A stretch of DNA of 64,000 bases from Solidesulfovibrio magneticus RS-1 (GCF_000010665.1 NC_012796.1:2509501-2573500), one strand, 5' to 3'; shown: positions 11,029 to 20,155, numbered from the stretch's first letter. Made by a program: numbers and translations. The notes: generated from the sequence alone by a model not told the origin.

Positions 11029-11063
11029 CGCGAACAGGCCGGATGATCTCCAGCCTGTTCGCG
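11029..11063 (-). promoter_or_regulatory. Intercistronic hairpin between livK and livH
   Basis: An 11-bp perfect stem (CGCGAACAGGC at 11029-11039 with GCCTGTTCGCG at 11053-11063). There is no T-tract in the direction of the operon. Such hairpins commonly stabilise or partly end the message after the binding-protein gene so that LivK is made in excess over the membrane subunits; this role is inferred. The second transporter in the window has a similar hairpin at 34156. Confidence 0.65.
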
Positions 11064-11087
11064 TTTTGTTCCTGCGGCGGTTTCCGC

Positions 11088-12254
11088 CTAATTCATCTGC
11101 TTTTCGGCCGGGACGAACTTGCCGTCCTTGACGACCTTGACATAGGCGGGCTTGAGGCAGTCGCCGTTGCCGTCAAAGTAGTTGACGCCGGTGACGCCCT
11201 TGTAGCCCTTTTCCGGGGAATCAAGGCCAGCCAGGTAATCGCGGATCTTGGTCCGGTCGGCGCCGACCTTGGCGATGGCTTCGGCCATGATGCCGGCGGC
11301 GTCATAGGCATTGGCGCTCATCCAGTCCACGTCGCGCTTGTACTTGGCCTTGAACGCGTCAATGAACTTCTTGGCGTCGGCCCCGGCGGTCTCGACCAGG
11401 AAGGGCGCGGTCAGGTAGGTGTTGTCGGCCGAAGCGCCGCCGAGCTTGACATAGTCGAGGTTGTCGAAGCCGTCGGCACCCATTTTGGCGACGTTAAGGC
11501 CGATCTTCTTGGCCTGGTCGGCGATGAGTGCGCCTTCGGGATAGTAGCCGGCGATGAACATGGCTTCGGGAGCGGCGCCCTTGAGCTTGGTCAGCTGCGG
11601 GGTGTAGTCCTGGTCGCCCTTCTTGTAGGCTTCCTCGCCGACCACGGTCAGGCCCAGGGCCTTGGCTTCCTTGATGAAGGCGTCCTTGAGGCCGATGCCG
11701 TAGTCGTTGTTCTCGTAGAACACGGCCACTTTCTTCAGGCCCAACACCTTGGCCGAGTAGTCGGCCAGGAACTTGCCCTGGAAGTCGTCGCGATAAACGT
11801 TGCGGAACGACCAAGCCTTGCCCTTTTCGTCCTTGCTCTTGGTGGAAATGGTGGTGTTGGTGGCTGTGGGCGTGATGGCGGCGATGCCTTCGCGCACGTA
11901 GGCCGGCAGGCCGGCCAGATGGGCCGAGGAGCACAGGTGGCCGACGATGGCGACGATGGCTTCGTCGTTGACGATGGACGAGGACACCGTGGCGGCCTCG
12001 CGGGGCTCGCACTGCTCGTCGAAGTAGACGGCCTCGAGCTTCTTGCCGTTAATCCCGCCGGCGGCGTTGATTTCTTCGAGCTTGAGGTCCACGCCGGCCT
12101 TGACGTTCTCGCCGTAGCCGGCGGCGCTGCCGGTGAGCGGCGTGGGAACGGCGATCTTGATGGTGTCGGCGGCATGAGCCGGCGCGGCGGCCAAGCCAAG
12201 GGTCAGGCCGAGGGCGCAGGCAAGGGCGGCCCGGGTCGTTTTTCTGCCAAACAT
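11088..12254 (-). CDS. livK: Branched-chain amino-acid ABC transporter substrate-binding protein
   Basis: A periplasmic type I binding protein of 388 residues. The signal peptide runs to about residue 28 (LAAAPAHA cleavage), followed by DTIKIAVPTPLTGSAAGYGENV and EINAAGGINGKKLE, standard for LivJ/LivK. The ATG at 12254 is preceded by GGAGGA at good spacing; an upstream in-frame start at 12287 would spoil the signal peptide. It is the first gene of the livKHMGF operon, and the predicted ligand is a branched-chain or related amino acid. Confidence 0.94.
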   Translation of the reverse strand: MFGRKTTRAALACALGLTLGLAAAPAHAADTIKIAVPTPLTGSAAGYGENVKAGVDLKLEEINAAGGINGKKLEAVYFDEQCEPREAATVSSSIVNDEAIVAIVGHLCSSAHLAGLPAYVREGIAAITPTATNTTISTKSKDEKGKAWSFRNVYRDDFQGKFLADYSAKVLGLKKVAVFYENNDYGIGLKDAFIKEAKALGLTVVGEEAYKKGDQDYTPQLTKLKGAAPEAMFIAGYYPEGALIADQAKKIGLNVAKMGADGFDNLDYVKLGGASADNTYLTAPFLVETAGADAKKFIDAFKAKYKRDVDWMSANAYDAAGIMAEAIAKVGADRTKIRDYLAGLDSPEKGYKGVTGVNYFDGNGDCLKPAYVKVVKDGKFVPAEKQMN

Positions 12255-12386
12255 CACGTTTCCTCCGGTTGCGGTTGCATGGGGCATCGGTCTCGGCGTC
12301 CGGGAGCGGCCCTAAAGCCGGCCCGGGTTGGGTACGGTCGCGTTACGCGGCAACATTCACCAAATCGACACGAAAAGCAATCTCGC

Positions 12387-12995
12387 TTAGGAACCCGGCT
12401 TCGCCTCAAGTTCTTCCTGAGCGGTTTTCCGCGTCTCGGGATCGGTTTTGGGCGAAGCAATGACGGCGGAAAGCGCCTGTCTGGCCTTGGCTTCGTCCTT
12501 GTAGGCGTATTTGTAGAGCAGGCCCAGATTAAAACGCGCCCGGAAGTCCTCGGCGTCCTTGGCCAGGATGGCTTCGAAAGCCGCCTTGGCCCCGTCGAGA
12601 TCCTGCATGTTGTAGCGCACCACGCCCAGGGCATTTAAGACGTCAGGGTCGTCGGGACGGACCTTTGCAACTTTGTCGAGAAAGGTCTTGGCCCGGTCAA
12701 AGGAACCCATGGCCATGAAGCGCTCGGCCATGGCCATTTGCAGACCAGGATCGTCGGGATTTTCCTGAAGCTTCTGCATGAGTTCCATGACCTCACGCAT
12801 GGGGCCGTTCATGGCTTGGTCCATGCCCCCGGGCATCCCCTGCCCCATGCCGCCGCCTTTTTTCTGGTGGACCTCAAGGGTCGGCCGCTCCAGGCGGTAG
12901 ATGAAGGAGGCGGCGAAGATGATCACCAGGCAAAAGCCCATGAAGGCCAGGACCATGCGGCCCGAGGCGTTGGGGCCGTGTTCAGTTGTCGTCAT
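12387..12995 (-). CDS. Membrane-anchored TPR protein of the cytochrome c maturation cluster
   Basis: A 202-residue protein with one N-terminal membrane helix (about residues 14-33), a Gly/Met-rich linker (about 46-65), and two to three TPR repeats (about residues 80-180; for example NALGVVRYNMQDLDGAKAAFE). It resembles the TPR part of CcmI/NrfG, which presents apocytochrome c to the heme ligation machinery, but lacks the CcmH thioredoxin-like motif. Its start overlaps the end of the ccmD-like gene by 14 bases, so it is the last gene of the ccm operon. A CcmI-like role is inferred. Confidence 0.85.
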   Translation of the reverse strand: MTTTEHGPNASGRMVLAFMGFCLVIIFAASFIYRLERPTLEVHQKKGGGMGQGMPGGMDQAMNGPMREVMELMQKLQENPDDPGLQMAMAERFMAMGSFDRAKTFLDKVAKVRPDDPDVLNALGVVRYNMQDLDGAKAAFEAILAKDAEDFRARFNLGLLYKYAYKDEAKARQALSAVIASPKTDPETRKTAQEELEAKPGS

Positions 12996-13122
12996 TTAAG
13001 ATCTCCAGGCGCGACAGACGCCGTTTGAGACGCTGTTGGGAAGTTGCCAGAAAAGCCACGTAGCAGCCGAGACCAACCCAGACCAGGACGTTGGCCGCGA
13101 ACAGGTAGACTTCCTTCCCCAT
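12982..13122 (-). CDS. ccmD: CcmD-like small membrane protein
   Basis: A 46-residue reading frame with a single membrane helix (YLFAANVLVWVGLGCYVAFLA) followed by a basic stretch RLKRRLSRLEIL. This matches the shape of CcmD, the small subunit that helps release heme-charged CcmE from CcmABC. It starts three bases after the ccmC stop and its end overlaps the TPR gene. The position directly after ccmC is the normal ccmD position. No catalytic residues are expected. Confidence 0.85.
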   Translation of the reverse strand: MGKEVYLFAANVLVWVGLGCYVAFLATSQQRLKRRLSRLEILNDDN

Positions 13123-13125
13123 GGC

Positions 13126-13794
13126 TTAATTCCTTATGGAACCGTGGCGCATAAGGGCCGTGACGGCCGCGCCGGTTCCGAGTTGTCGGGTGCGAAAGGC
13201 GAGCAAGGCCAACCAGAGAAGGCCCATGGCCACGAGGTTGGCCACGACGGCCAGCCACATTTCGGGTTCCATGCCACCGCCCTGGGAGCCCAGGACCGAA
13301 GGATGGATGCTGCGCCAGTAGCGGGCCGAAATGAAAACGAGCGGCACATCAAGAAAGGCCACCACGCCAAGGACGGCCAGGACCGTGTCCTGGCGCTGGC
13401 CGCCGACGTCCGAGGCCCGCAGCAGCAGATAGGCGGCGTAGACGAACCACATGACCAGCGTTGTGGTAAGCCGGGGGTCCCAGGTCCACCAGACGTTCCA
13501 GATGGGCCGGGCCCAGCACATGCCGGTAATAAGGGCCAGTCCGGAAAAGAGCACGCCCAGTTCCGCCGCCGCGCCGGCCAGCCGGGAATAGGCGTCCCGA
13601 CGTTTGGCCAGATAGAGGATGGAGGCGACGAAGTTGACGAAAAAGCTCACCGTGGACCACCAGGCCAGGGGCATGTGGGTGTAGAAGATCTTTTGCACCA
13701 CGCCCATGGACTGCTCCACCGGGGCATGGAACCAGATCAGGTACTGGGCGATGATCGAGGCGGCCGCGAAGGCCAGGGCACTCAGGCGGATCAT
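13126..13794 (-). CDS. ccmC: Heme exporter protein CcmC
   Basis: CcmC loads heme onto CcmE on the periplasmic side. The 222-residue protein has six membrane segments, the tryptophan-rich WWD motif (PIWNVWWTWDPRLT, about residues 97-110) and the flanking histidines in FYTHMPLAWW and SIHPSV. Length and topology are normal. It lies between ccmB and ccmD in a tightly packed operon. Confidence 0.96.
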   Translation of the reverse strand: MIRLSALAFAAASIIAQYLIWFHAPVEQSMGVVQKIFYTHMPLAWWSTVSFFVNFVASILYLAKRRDAYSRLAGAAAELGVLFSGLALITGMCWARPIWNVWWTWDPRLTTTLVMWFVYAAYLLLRASDVGGQRQDTVLAVLGVVAFLDVPLVFISARYWRSIHPSVLGSQGGGMEPEMWLAVVANLVAMGLLWLALLAFRTRQLGTGAAVTALMRHGSIRN

Positions 13795-13799
13795 GCGGG

Positions 13800-14477
13800 C
13801 TATTCCTCGCCGGTATAGAGAAACGGAAAAAGGACCAGGGCGGCGGCGGTGAACACGGCGTCAAAGGCGACCACCGTACCCGTCCAGGCCCCCACGGCCT
13901 CCAGCCCCCGACCCGAGATGACAGTTTCCAGGAGGCGGATGCCGGCCAGGAGCGCCGGCACGAGCAGCGGGAAAAGGATCACGGTCAACAGCGATTCCCG
14001 CGACGACTTTCCCACCGACAAGGCCCCCAAAAGCGATCCCAGGGCGCACAGCCCCCAGTCCACGGCCGCGACCACGGCCAGGCCCATGAGCGGCGAACCG
14101 GCCACGGTCTGGCCAAGAAAGGCGACCGCCGCAGGGGCGAATACCATCTGACAGCAAAAAAGCAACACCCAGCCGGACAGCGCCTTGCCCAGCCACACGG
14201 CCTGGGCCGGGGCCGGGGACAAGAGCAGCCCCAGGCGCGCCCCCTCGGCCTCTTCCAGGCCGTAGAGGAAATTAAAAACCAGCACCTGCCCAAAGGCCGT
14301 AGCCAGCCAGAAGACGGCGGCGGCGGCCAAGGGCGGCGAGAGCTCGCCCGGCTCCCGGGACAGGCTCATGATGAAGATGAGGAGCAAGCCCAAGAGCACG
14401 GTCTGGACCAGCCCCTGAGCCCCGGACAGGGCCAGGGACAGGTCCTTGCGGGCAATGGCCAGGGCGGCTTTCAGCAT
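13800..14477 (-). CDS. ccmB: Heme exporter protein CcmB
   Basis: The membrane subunit of the CcmAB ABC module. It has 225 residues, six predicted membrane helices, and the family region LARKD-like start (ALAIARKDLSLAL) with FLYGLEEAEGARLGLLL in the middle. It works with CcmA to release holo-CcmE from CcmC. Its start overlaps the ccmA end by 7 bases. Confidence 0.94.
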   Translation of the reverse strand: MLKAALAIARKDLSLALSGAQGLVQTVLLGLLLIFIMSLSREPGELSPPLAAAAVFWLATAFGQVLVFNFLYGLEEAEGARLGLLLSPAPAQAVWLGKALSGWVLLFCCQMVFAPAAVAFLGQTVAGSPLMGLAVVAAVDWGLCALGSLLGALSVGKSSRESLLTVILFPLLVPALLAGIRLLETVISGRGLEAVGAWTGTVVAFDAVFTAAALVLFPFLYTGEE

Positions 14478-15142
14478 ACGCCCTCCCCGGCCAGGGCGGC
14501 GGCGTCAAAACCGGCGGCCGGGCCGTCGTAGGCGACGCGGTGGCCGTCAATACGCACCACCCGGTCGCAGGCGGCCAGATCGGCGGCGATGTTGTGGCTC
14601 ACCCAGGCCACCGAAGCCCCGGCGTCGGCCACGGCCCGAATCTCCCGGCGCAGCCACACGGCCGAGGCCGGGTCCAGGCCCGAGGCCGGTTCGTCGAGCA
14701 GCAACAGCCTGGGCGCGGTCAAAAACACCCGGGCCAGGCTCAGGCGCTGGGACATGCCCCGGGAGAACACCCCGGCTTCCTCGTCGGCGAAGCCGGCCAG
14801 CCCCACGCGCGCGAGCACGGCCGTGACGGCGTCGTCGTCGCGGGGCTGGCCGAACATGGACTGCCAAAAAGCCAGATTGGCCCGGGCCGTGAGCTTGGGG
14901 TAGATGAGCGTCTTGTGGCCGAGGTAGCCGATGCCGCCGGGCGGCAGCTCGGTTTCCACCTCGCCCTCGCTTGGCGGCAAAAGGCCGGCGACAAGGCGCA
15001 ACAGCGTGGACTTGCCCGCGCCATTAGGACCGACCACCAACATCACCTGGCCCGGGACCAACTCCAGGTCAATGTTTTTGAGCACCGCGCGTTCGCCGTA
15101 AAAACGGCACACCCGGCGCAGGCGGACAAGGGCTTCGGCCAT
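14471..15142 (-). CDS. ccmA: Heme exporter ATP-binding protein CcmA
   Basis: The 223-residue ATPase of the CcmAB module. Walker A GPNGAGKST is at about residues 38-46, the signature FSRGMSQRLSLAR near 130, and Walker B LLLLDEPASGLDP follows. I start at the ATG at 15142 because the family begins there; extending to 15229 would run back into ccmF. It lies between ccmF and ccmB. Confidence 0.95.
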   Translation of the reverse strand: MAEALVRLRRVCRFYGERAVLKNIDLELVPGQVMLVVGPNGAGKSTLLRLVAGLLPPSEGEVETELPPGGIGYLGHKTLIYPKLTARANLAFWQSMFGQPRDDDAVTAVLARVGLAGFADEEAGVFSRGMSQRLSLARVFLTAPRLLLLDEPASGLDPASAVWLRREIRAVADAGASVAWVSHNIAADLAACDRVVRIDGHRVAYDGPAAGFDAAALAGEGVC

Positions 15143-15156
15143 GGGCTTGAGCCGCC

Positions 15157-17049
15157 CTACTCGCTTTTGCCGCGCAGGCGGCGCAGGCTGGCAAAGGGGG
15201 CGAGGCACATGAGCGTGCCGCCGATCCAAATCCAGTTAATCAGCGGATTGACGCTGATCTTGAGGCTGGCCGCCTTTTTCTCGGTGGCGCTGACCAGGGT
15301 GGCGTAGACTTCGTCGCCCAGGCTCGGGATGGTGGACACCTCGGCAAAGGGCTGCTCGAAGCCGGTGTAGATGCGCCGCTCGGGGGTGAGCACGCCCACG
15401 GGCTTGCCGTCGCGAGTCACGTCAATAACGGCCCGGCTGATGGCCATGGCCTTGTTTTCCTCAAACTCCAGATCCTTAAAGGTCAACGTGAAGCCGCCGA
15501 TCTCCATGGTCTTGCCCGGAGTCAGCACGGCTTCCTGGTTGAGCTGGTAGGGGCCGGAAAAGGCAATGCCGAGGGTCACCAGGGCCAGGCCCAGGTGGAC
15601 GCTGTAGGCTCCAAGGGCCCCGGCCAGGCTTCGGGCATGGCGTTGGCGGATGAAGACGTAAGCGACCGTGGCCATGGCGGCGATGGAGGCCGCGCCGGCG
15701 AAAAGGGCCACGGGCAGGTGTATGCCCAGGCCATACAAAATGGCCCCGCCGCCAACGAAAGCGCCGACGGTCAGCCCCAGGCCGGCCTTGTCGCGCACGC
15801 CCTCGGACCAGGACATGAGCGGACAAAAGGCGACCAAAGCCGTGACCAGGGCAAAGAGCGGCAGGCACACGCGGTTGTAAAAACCGGCGTCCAGGCCGAC
15901 GGGGTTGGCGCTCCACAGTTTGCTGATGACCGGCCACAGGGTGCCCAGAAACACCACAACGGAAAGGGCGAGCATAAGCCAGGCCAGGATCACCAGAAAG
16001 CCCGGCACGCTCATGAGGCCGGACAGGGGCTTGACCCGGTCAGCAAAAAACGGCGCGCCGGCCAGGAGCACGGCGGCCAGGACCACCAGGGTAAAGAGCA
16101 TAAAAAGGAGCAGCGGCCCGGCCACGCCGCCTTCGCCGAAGGCGTGCAGGGATTCGACCACGCCGCTGCGCACGAGGTAGGTGCCCAGGATGCAGCTGAC
16201 GAAGGTCACCACGGCCAGGGCCACGTTGGTCTTGGCCAGGGCCTTGGTGCGGCGCTCGACAATGGCGGTGTGGATAAACGCGGTGCTGACCAGCCAGGGA
16301 ATCAGTGAAGCGTTCTCAACCGGGTCCCAGGCCCAGTAGCCGCCCCAACCCAGTTCCATGTAAGACCACCAGCCGCCGAGGATGATGCCGGAGGAAAGGA
16401 AAATCCAGGACAGGATGGCGGTGTTGCGGGCGGCGGCGGCAAAGGAGGCGCGCTCGCCAGTCAGCCAGCCGGCCAGGGCCAGACAGGCCGGAATGGCGAA
16501 GCCGGCGTAGCCCATGAACAGCAGCGGCGGATGGAAGATCATGCCGGGATTGCGCAACAGCGGATTGAGCCCCCGGCCTTCGGGCACCGGCGGCACGGCT
16601 TCCAGGAACGGATTGGAGGGGCCGGTTAAAAGGAGCAGGAAGAAGGCTTCGACGACGAGGAAAAAAAGCCAGTAGGCGTGGCGCGTGGGCGCGGACAGGC
16701 TGCGGTAGGCCGGCGAGACGGCAAAAAAGACCCCGAAAAGGGCCAAGGTGAGCATCCAGAACAGCAGCGACCCGGCCTGGCCGGCCCAGAAGGCGGTCAG
16801 GGCATAGAACAGGGGCAAGAGCGTGTCCGTATATTCGGCCACGTAGACAAAGGAGAAATCGCGTTGCCACAGGGCGACGGTGAGGATGGCCGAGGCCAGG
16901 ACCACGCCGGCCGTGGCCAGCAGGTGGCCTTTTTCGATCATTCCCAGGCGGCCGTAGTCGTTTCGCCACAGGGCGAACAAGGCGGCCACCGCGCCGGCCA
17001 GACAGATGATCATGGCGGCAAGTAAGGCAAAATACGCCGTAACGTGCAT
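15157..17049 (-). CDS. ccmF: Cytochrome c heme lyase CcmF
   Basis: CcmF takes heme from CcmE and attaches it to apocytochrome c. The 630-residue, roughly 14-helix protein has the WWD signature GWGGYWAWDPVENASLIPWL (about residues 229-248) and the periplasmic-domain histidines (FIHTAIVE region). The C-terminal membrane helix is preceded by the LKISVNPLINWIWIG region typical of the family. It lies between ccmE and ccmA. Confidence 0.97.
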   Translation of the reverse strand: MHVTAYFALLAAMIICLAGAVAALFALWRNDYGRLGMIEKGHLLATAGVVLASAILTVALWQRDFSFVYVAEYTDTLLPLFYALTAFWAGQAGSLLFWMLTLALFGVFFAVSPAYRSLSAPTRHAYWLFFLVVEAFFLLLLTGPSNPFLEAVPPVPEGRGLNPLLRNPGMIFHPPLLFMGYAGFAIPACLALAGWLTGERASFAAAARNTAILSWIFLSSGIILGGWWSYMELGWGGYWAWDPVENASLIPWLVSTAFIHTAIVERRTKALAKTNVALAVVTFVSCILGTYLVRSGVVESLHAFGEGGVAGPLLLFMLFTLVVLAAVLLAGAPFFADRVKPLSGLMSVPGFLVILAWLMLALSVVVFLGTLWPVISKLWSANPVGLDAGFYNRVCLPLFALVTALVAFCPLMSWSEGVRDKAGLGLTVGAFVGGGAILYGLGIHLPVALFAGAASIAAMATVAYVFIRQRHARSLAGALGAYSVHLGLALVTLGIAFSGPYQLNQEAVLTPGKTMEIGGFTLTFKDLEFEENKAMAISRAVIDVTRDGKPVGVLTPERRIYTGFEQPFAEVSTIPSLGDEVYATLVSATEKKAASLKISVNPLINWIWIGGTLMCLAPFASLRRLRGKSE

Positions 17050-17241
17050 GAAAACTCCTCTATAAGGTCCCCGGGAACGATGGCGGCACGGACACAGGGC
17101 GTCGAGCCGACAACGCCAGGGGATGGCAAGCGGTTTCGCGACAATTGAGCATGGGACGGTCGCGCGTCGCCGCCCAAAAGGCGGTAGGCGCTCGGGGCGG
17201 CCCTGCGGCCGGCTTCGCGGACCCGTGGCCGGGGCTGTGGG

Positions 17242-17655
17242 TTAGCCTCGGTTTTCCTTCTGGTACTTGGACGGACACTTGGTCATGAGCGTGCTGGCCG
17301 CGAAAGCCCCGGAAGCGGGATTGACGCCACCTTCCACGATGACCTCCACGCCGGGCTTGAAGGTGTCGGGCACCACGCCCTTGAAATCGACCCGGATGGT
17401 CTTGGCGGTCTGGTCCTTGTCCAGAAGCGTGAAGCTGACGCCCAGGGCGTCGGCCGGCCGGTCAATGCCCTCCTCGGCCACGGTGCCAAACAGCCGAGCC
17501 TTGGACAGCTCCTTGGGCGGCATGGCCAACGCTTCGGAGACATTGAGGAAGTAGGCGGTGTTTTCACCTAGGCCGGAATAGAGCAGATAGCCCAGGCCCC
17601 CGAGAAACAGGGTCAAGGCCACGAGATACATGGGAGTGTTCTTCTTTTTCGCCAT
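17242..17655 (-). CDS. ccmE: Heme chaperone CcmE, Cys-type (CxxxY)
   Basis: CcmE binds heme covalently in the periplasm and carries it from CcmC to CcmF. The 137-residue protein has one N-terminal membrane anchor (about residues 9-27) and an OB-fold beta barrel. The usual heme-binding HxxxY is replaced by CPSKY: Cys127 and Tyr131. Such CxxxY CcmE proteins are known from Desulfovibrio and some archaea. The gene is first in the ccm operon; a 192-base gap with no recognisable gene separates it from ccmF. Confidence 0.95.
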   Translation of the reverse strand: MAKKKNTPMYLVALTLFLGGLGYLLYSGLGENTAYFLNVSEALAMPPKELSKARLFGTVAEEGIDRPADALGVSFTLLDKDQTAKTIRVDFKGVVPDTFKPGVEVIVEGGVNPASGAFAASTLMTKCPSKYQKENRG

Positions 17656-17678
17656 GGCAAAACCCGATAGGTTGAAGA

Positions 17679-18740
17679 TTAGGACGGCATCGCGTCGTCC
17701 CGGGCGCGCTGGCGCAAAAGCGCCTCGCGTCGGGTCCGGGCCAGTTCGCGCATGTCCGCCACCTGGTCGGTTTCGTCAATGATTTCCTTCCCCAAGATCT
17801 CTTCCAAAACATCTTCCAAGGTGATGACGCCGGATACGCCCCCGTATTCGTCCAGCACCACGAAGAGATGCATACGCGATTCCAGGAATTTTACCAACAC
17901 CCGGTCCAGGGTCATGGTGTCGAGCACGAAACGCACGGGCTTGGCCAGATCGGTCAGACGCTTGTCGTCCTGGTCGTTGGCCAGGGCTTCGAGGACCTCG
18001 CGGCGGTAGACGATGCCGACGATGTTTTCCGGGTCGTCGGCGGCGTGGACCGGGATGCGGCTGTGGGGCCACACGCCCTTGCCCTGCCCTCGGGTCTCGG
18101 CCACGGTCATTTCGGCCGGCAGGGAAAAGACCACCGTGCGCGGAGTCATGGCGTCGCTGGCGGTCTTGCGGTCCAGGGACAGGATGTTGGTGATGGAGAG
18201 TTCCTCCAGGGGATTAATAATCCCCTCGCGCCGGGTCAGGCTCACCACGGCGCGCAGGTCCTCTTCCGAGGACACTGGGGTTTTGCGACGGCCGGACACC
18301 AGCCGGGCCAGGAACCCGCCGGCCCAAATGATAGGCAAAAGGGCCAGGATCATGAGTTTCATGGGCCGGGCGATGAAGGCCGACACCGGCCGACAGTAGG
18401 CCACGCCCACGGTTTTGGGGAGGATCTCGCCGAAAATGAGAATGACGACGGTAAATATGGCGGTGAAAAGCCAGAGGTCGTCGGAGCCGAATACGGAAGC
18501 CGCAGCCGCGCCGGCCACGGCCGCGCCGGCGGTATTGGCGATTGTGTTGAGCGTCAGGACGGCGGTAATGGGTTTTTCAATGTTGCTGCGCAGGGCGAAA
18601 AGGATTTCTCCCGATGCCCGGCCGCTTTTACGCAGCCGCTCAATCCAACTCCAAGGCACGGAATAGAGCGCCGCCTCGCTCATGGAGCAAAACGCCGACA
18701 GCACGACGGCCAAACCGACGGCCAAAGCCAGGGTCAGCAC
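17679..18740 (-). CDS. CNNM/DUF21 membrane protein with CBS domain pair (CorC/hemolysin-like)
   Basis: A 353-residue protein with an N-terminal DUF21 domain (four hydrophobic segments, about residues 1-150, with the ALYSVPWSW start) and a CBS pair at about 190-315 (SDAMTPRTVVF, LFVVLDEYGGVSGVITLEDVLEEILG). The C-terminal CorC-type domain seen in longer homologues is absent. Family members are linked to magnesium or cobalt efflux and homeostasis. The start is the GTG at 18740, with GGAGG six bases upstream. Substrate is not determinable from sequence. Confidence 0.88.
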   Translation of the reverse strand: MLTLALAVGLAVVLSAFCSMSEAALYSVPWSWIERLRKSGRASGEILFALRSNIEKPITAVLTLNTIANTAGAAVAGAAAASVFGSDDLWLFTAIFTVVILIFGEILPKTVGVAYCRPVSAFIARPMKLMILALLPIIWAGGFLARLVSGRRKTPVSSEEDLRAVVSLTRREGIINPLEELSITNILSLDRKTASDAMTPRTVVFSLPAEMTVAETRGQGKGVWPHSRIPVHAADDPENIVGIVYRREVLEALANDQDDKRLTDLAKPVRFVLDTMTLDRVLVKFLESRMHLFVVLDEYGGVSGVITLEDVLEEILGKEIIDETDQVADMRELARTRREALLRQRARDDAMPS

Positions 18741-18835
18741 GATCCGCCTCCGGTCCCGGGGCGCTTGGCCGGGTCGGCGTTGGCGGGTTCGGCGGAATCG
18801 GCGTCAGGAGATGACGAGGACGTGTCGTGTTCCAT
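18734..18835 (-). CDS. Possible 33-residue peptide overlapping the CNNM start
   Basis: An ATG frame of 33 codons, Ser/Asp/Pro/Gly-rich and hydrophilic, that ends 7 bases inside the CNNM gene. It could be a leader coupled to CNNM translation, but low complexity, no homology that I recognise and high GC make chance likely. Confidence 0.2.
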   Translation of the reverse strand: MEHDTSSSSPDADSAEPANADPAKRPGTGGGSC

Positions 18836-18930
18836 GGAAAAAGACAAAACTCCAGGCGGGTAGTCCGCGATAAATTGGGTCGTCCACCCTTTATACGAAC
18901 TCACGCGCCGGTGTAAAGGCCGCCGGGGCC

Positions 18931-20139
18931 CTAGTTTTGGGCTGCGGCCGTATCGTTTTTGATTCTAAACCCGCCCTTGAGCGGCGGAATGATGTAGCGT
19001 TCGGTGAATTCCTCAATAACCATGTCCGGCTTCTCGCGCTCAATAAGCGCCTTGTCGAAAAAGCGCAGCTCCATCTCGGACTGGGGCTTGAGCCAAACAT
19101 AAAGTGACTTGCTGAAGGACTCGGCCATAAACGGCAACAGCTCCCACCAGAAGGAATCATGAAAGATGACGGCCGTGGGCAGCTTGGCGTTGTCAGTAAA
19201 GGAATACTGCGGCACTTCGAAATAGTGCGGATCGACCGGACCGTCGTAGGACAGGCCGCGGGCCTTGTACCATTCCTTGTTGAAAAGCAGCACCCGGTCT
19301 TCCTTCAAGTAATCGGACAGCCCCATCATGAAGGCCAGATCGCCGGCCATCCAGGCATACTGCTCCACCCTGAACTGCTCGCGCGGCAAGGGTTTGACCG
19401 CCGGAAAATCCCGGACAATGGGTCCCATGATCTGCCGGTAGGCCGCGTAAGCGCCAAAAGCGTTCCAGTGGCTGTCGGTCATGTAAAAGACATTATGCTG
19501 TTTTTTTTCTTCAAGCAAAGCCGACGTGACGTCGATGATCTCGACATGCCCCTTGGCCCGCACGGCTTCCACGAACTGTTCGCGGTGGCTTTTGGGCCGC
19601 ACCGGACGCAAGGCCTCGGGCAACATCTCGGGATAGACGGAATTCTTGTTGGGGGCCAGGATCACCAGATAGCGAATGCCGCGTTCTTCCAGCCACTGGC
19701 GGCGATGCTCCAGTTCGGTGGCCAGCAGCTCCACCGAAGCGGCTGGCAGATCCTCGGGGGAGCGGGCGTCCTCGATGACGTTGCGAAACGCCCCGTCCTG
19801 GGCCAGAAACAGCCAATGCTCCTTGCCGGCCATGACCTTGGAGGACGGCGTGGTGGACGCCAGGACAAAGGTATCCATATAGCTGTTCCAGCTGATGAGC
19901 AGGCCGCGCAGGTTGTAGCGGCGGTCGAGATAGCCCCGGCGCAGGGCATTGAACCAGCGGCCCCAGGTGGCGGGATCGGCGCTCACCGACGGCAAGGGCG
20001 CGGTATCGGTCTCGGCGATGGTGCCCTTGGGCGCGAAGGCGAGATACCTGTCCGCCGTTGGCAGGACCAACATGGTCACAAACAGGCACGAGGCCAGGCA
20101 GGCGATGACGCGGCAAAAAAAAGAAGATCGGCTTTGCAA
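18931..20139 (-). CDS. AlgJ/AlgX-like (DHHW, SGNH-fold) protein, probable polysaccharide O-acetylation factor
   Basis: A membrane-anchored periplasmic protein of about 402 residues with one N-terminal hydrophobic segment (VIACLASCLFVTMLVL). The core carries GKEHWLFLAQDG, YLVILAPNKNSVYPEMLP, the catalytic-type motif DSHWNAFGAYAAY and HDSFWWELLPFMAE, as in AlgJ/AlgX proteins that O-acetylate exported polysaccharides. No MBOAT partner (AlgI) is nearby. The start is uncertain: I use the TTG at 20139, the first start codon after the nadD stop that keeps the membrane anchor. Substrate is unknown. Confidence 0.75.
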   Translation of the reverse strand: MQSRSSFFCRVIACLASCLFVTMLVLPTADRYLAFAPKGTIAETDTAPLPSVSADPATWGRWFNALRRGYLDRRYNLRGLLISWNSYMDTFVLASTTPSSKVMAGKEHWLFLAQDGAFRNVIEDARSPEDLPAASVELLATELEHRRQWLEERGIRYLVILAPNKNSVYPEMLPEALRPVRPKSHREQFVEAVRAKGHVEIIDVTSALLEEKKQHNVFYMTDSHWNAFGAYAAYRQIMGPIVRDFPAVKPLPREQFRVEQYAWMAGDLAFMMGLSDYLKEDRVLLFNKEWYKARGLSYDGPVDPHYFEVPQYSFTDNAKLPTAVIFHDSFWWELLPFMAESFSKSLYVWLKPQSEMELRFFDKALIEREKPDMVIEEFTERYIIPPLKGGFRIKNDTAAAQN

Positions 20140-20155
20140 GGCGTGCGTCCGTACG

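Noticed and set aside
12387-12995. Naming the TPR gene ccmH or ccmI
   Set aside because: It has TPR repeats but no CcmH thioredoxin-like CxxC motif, so the symbol is not supported.
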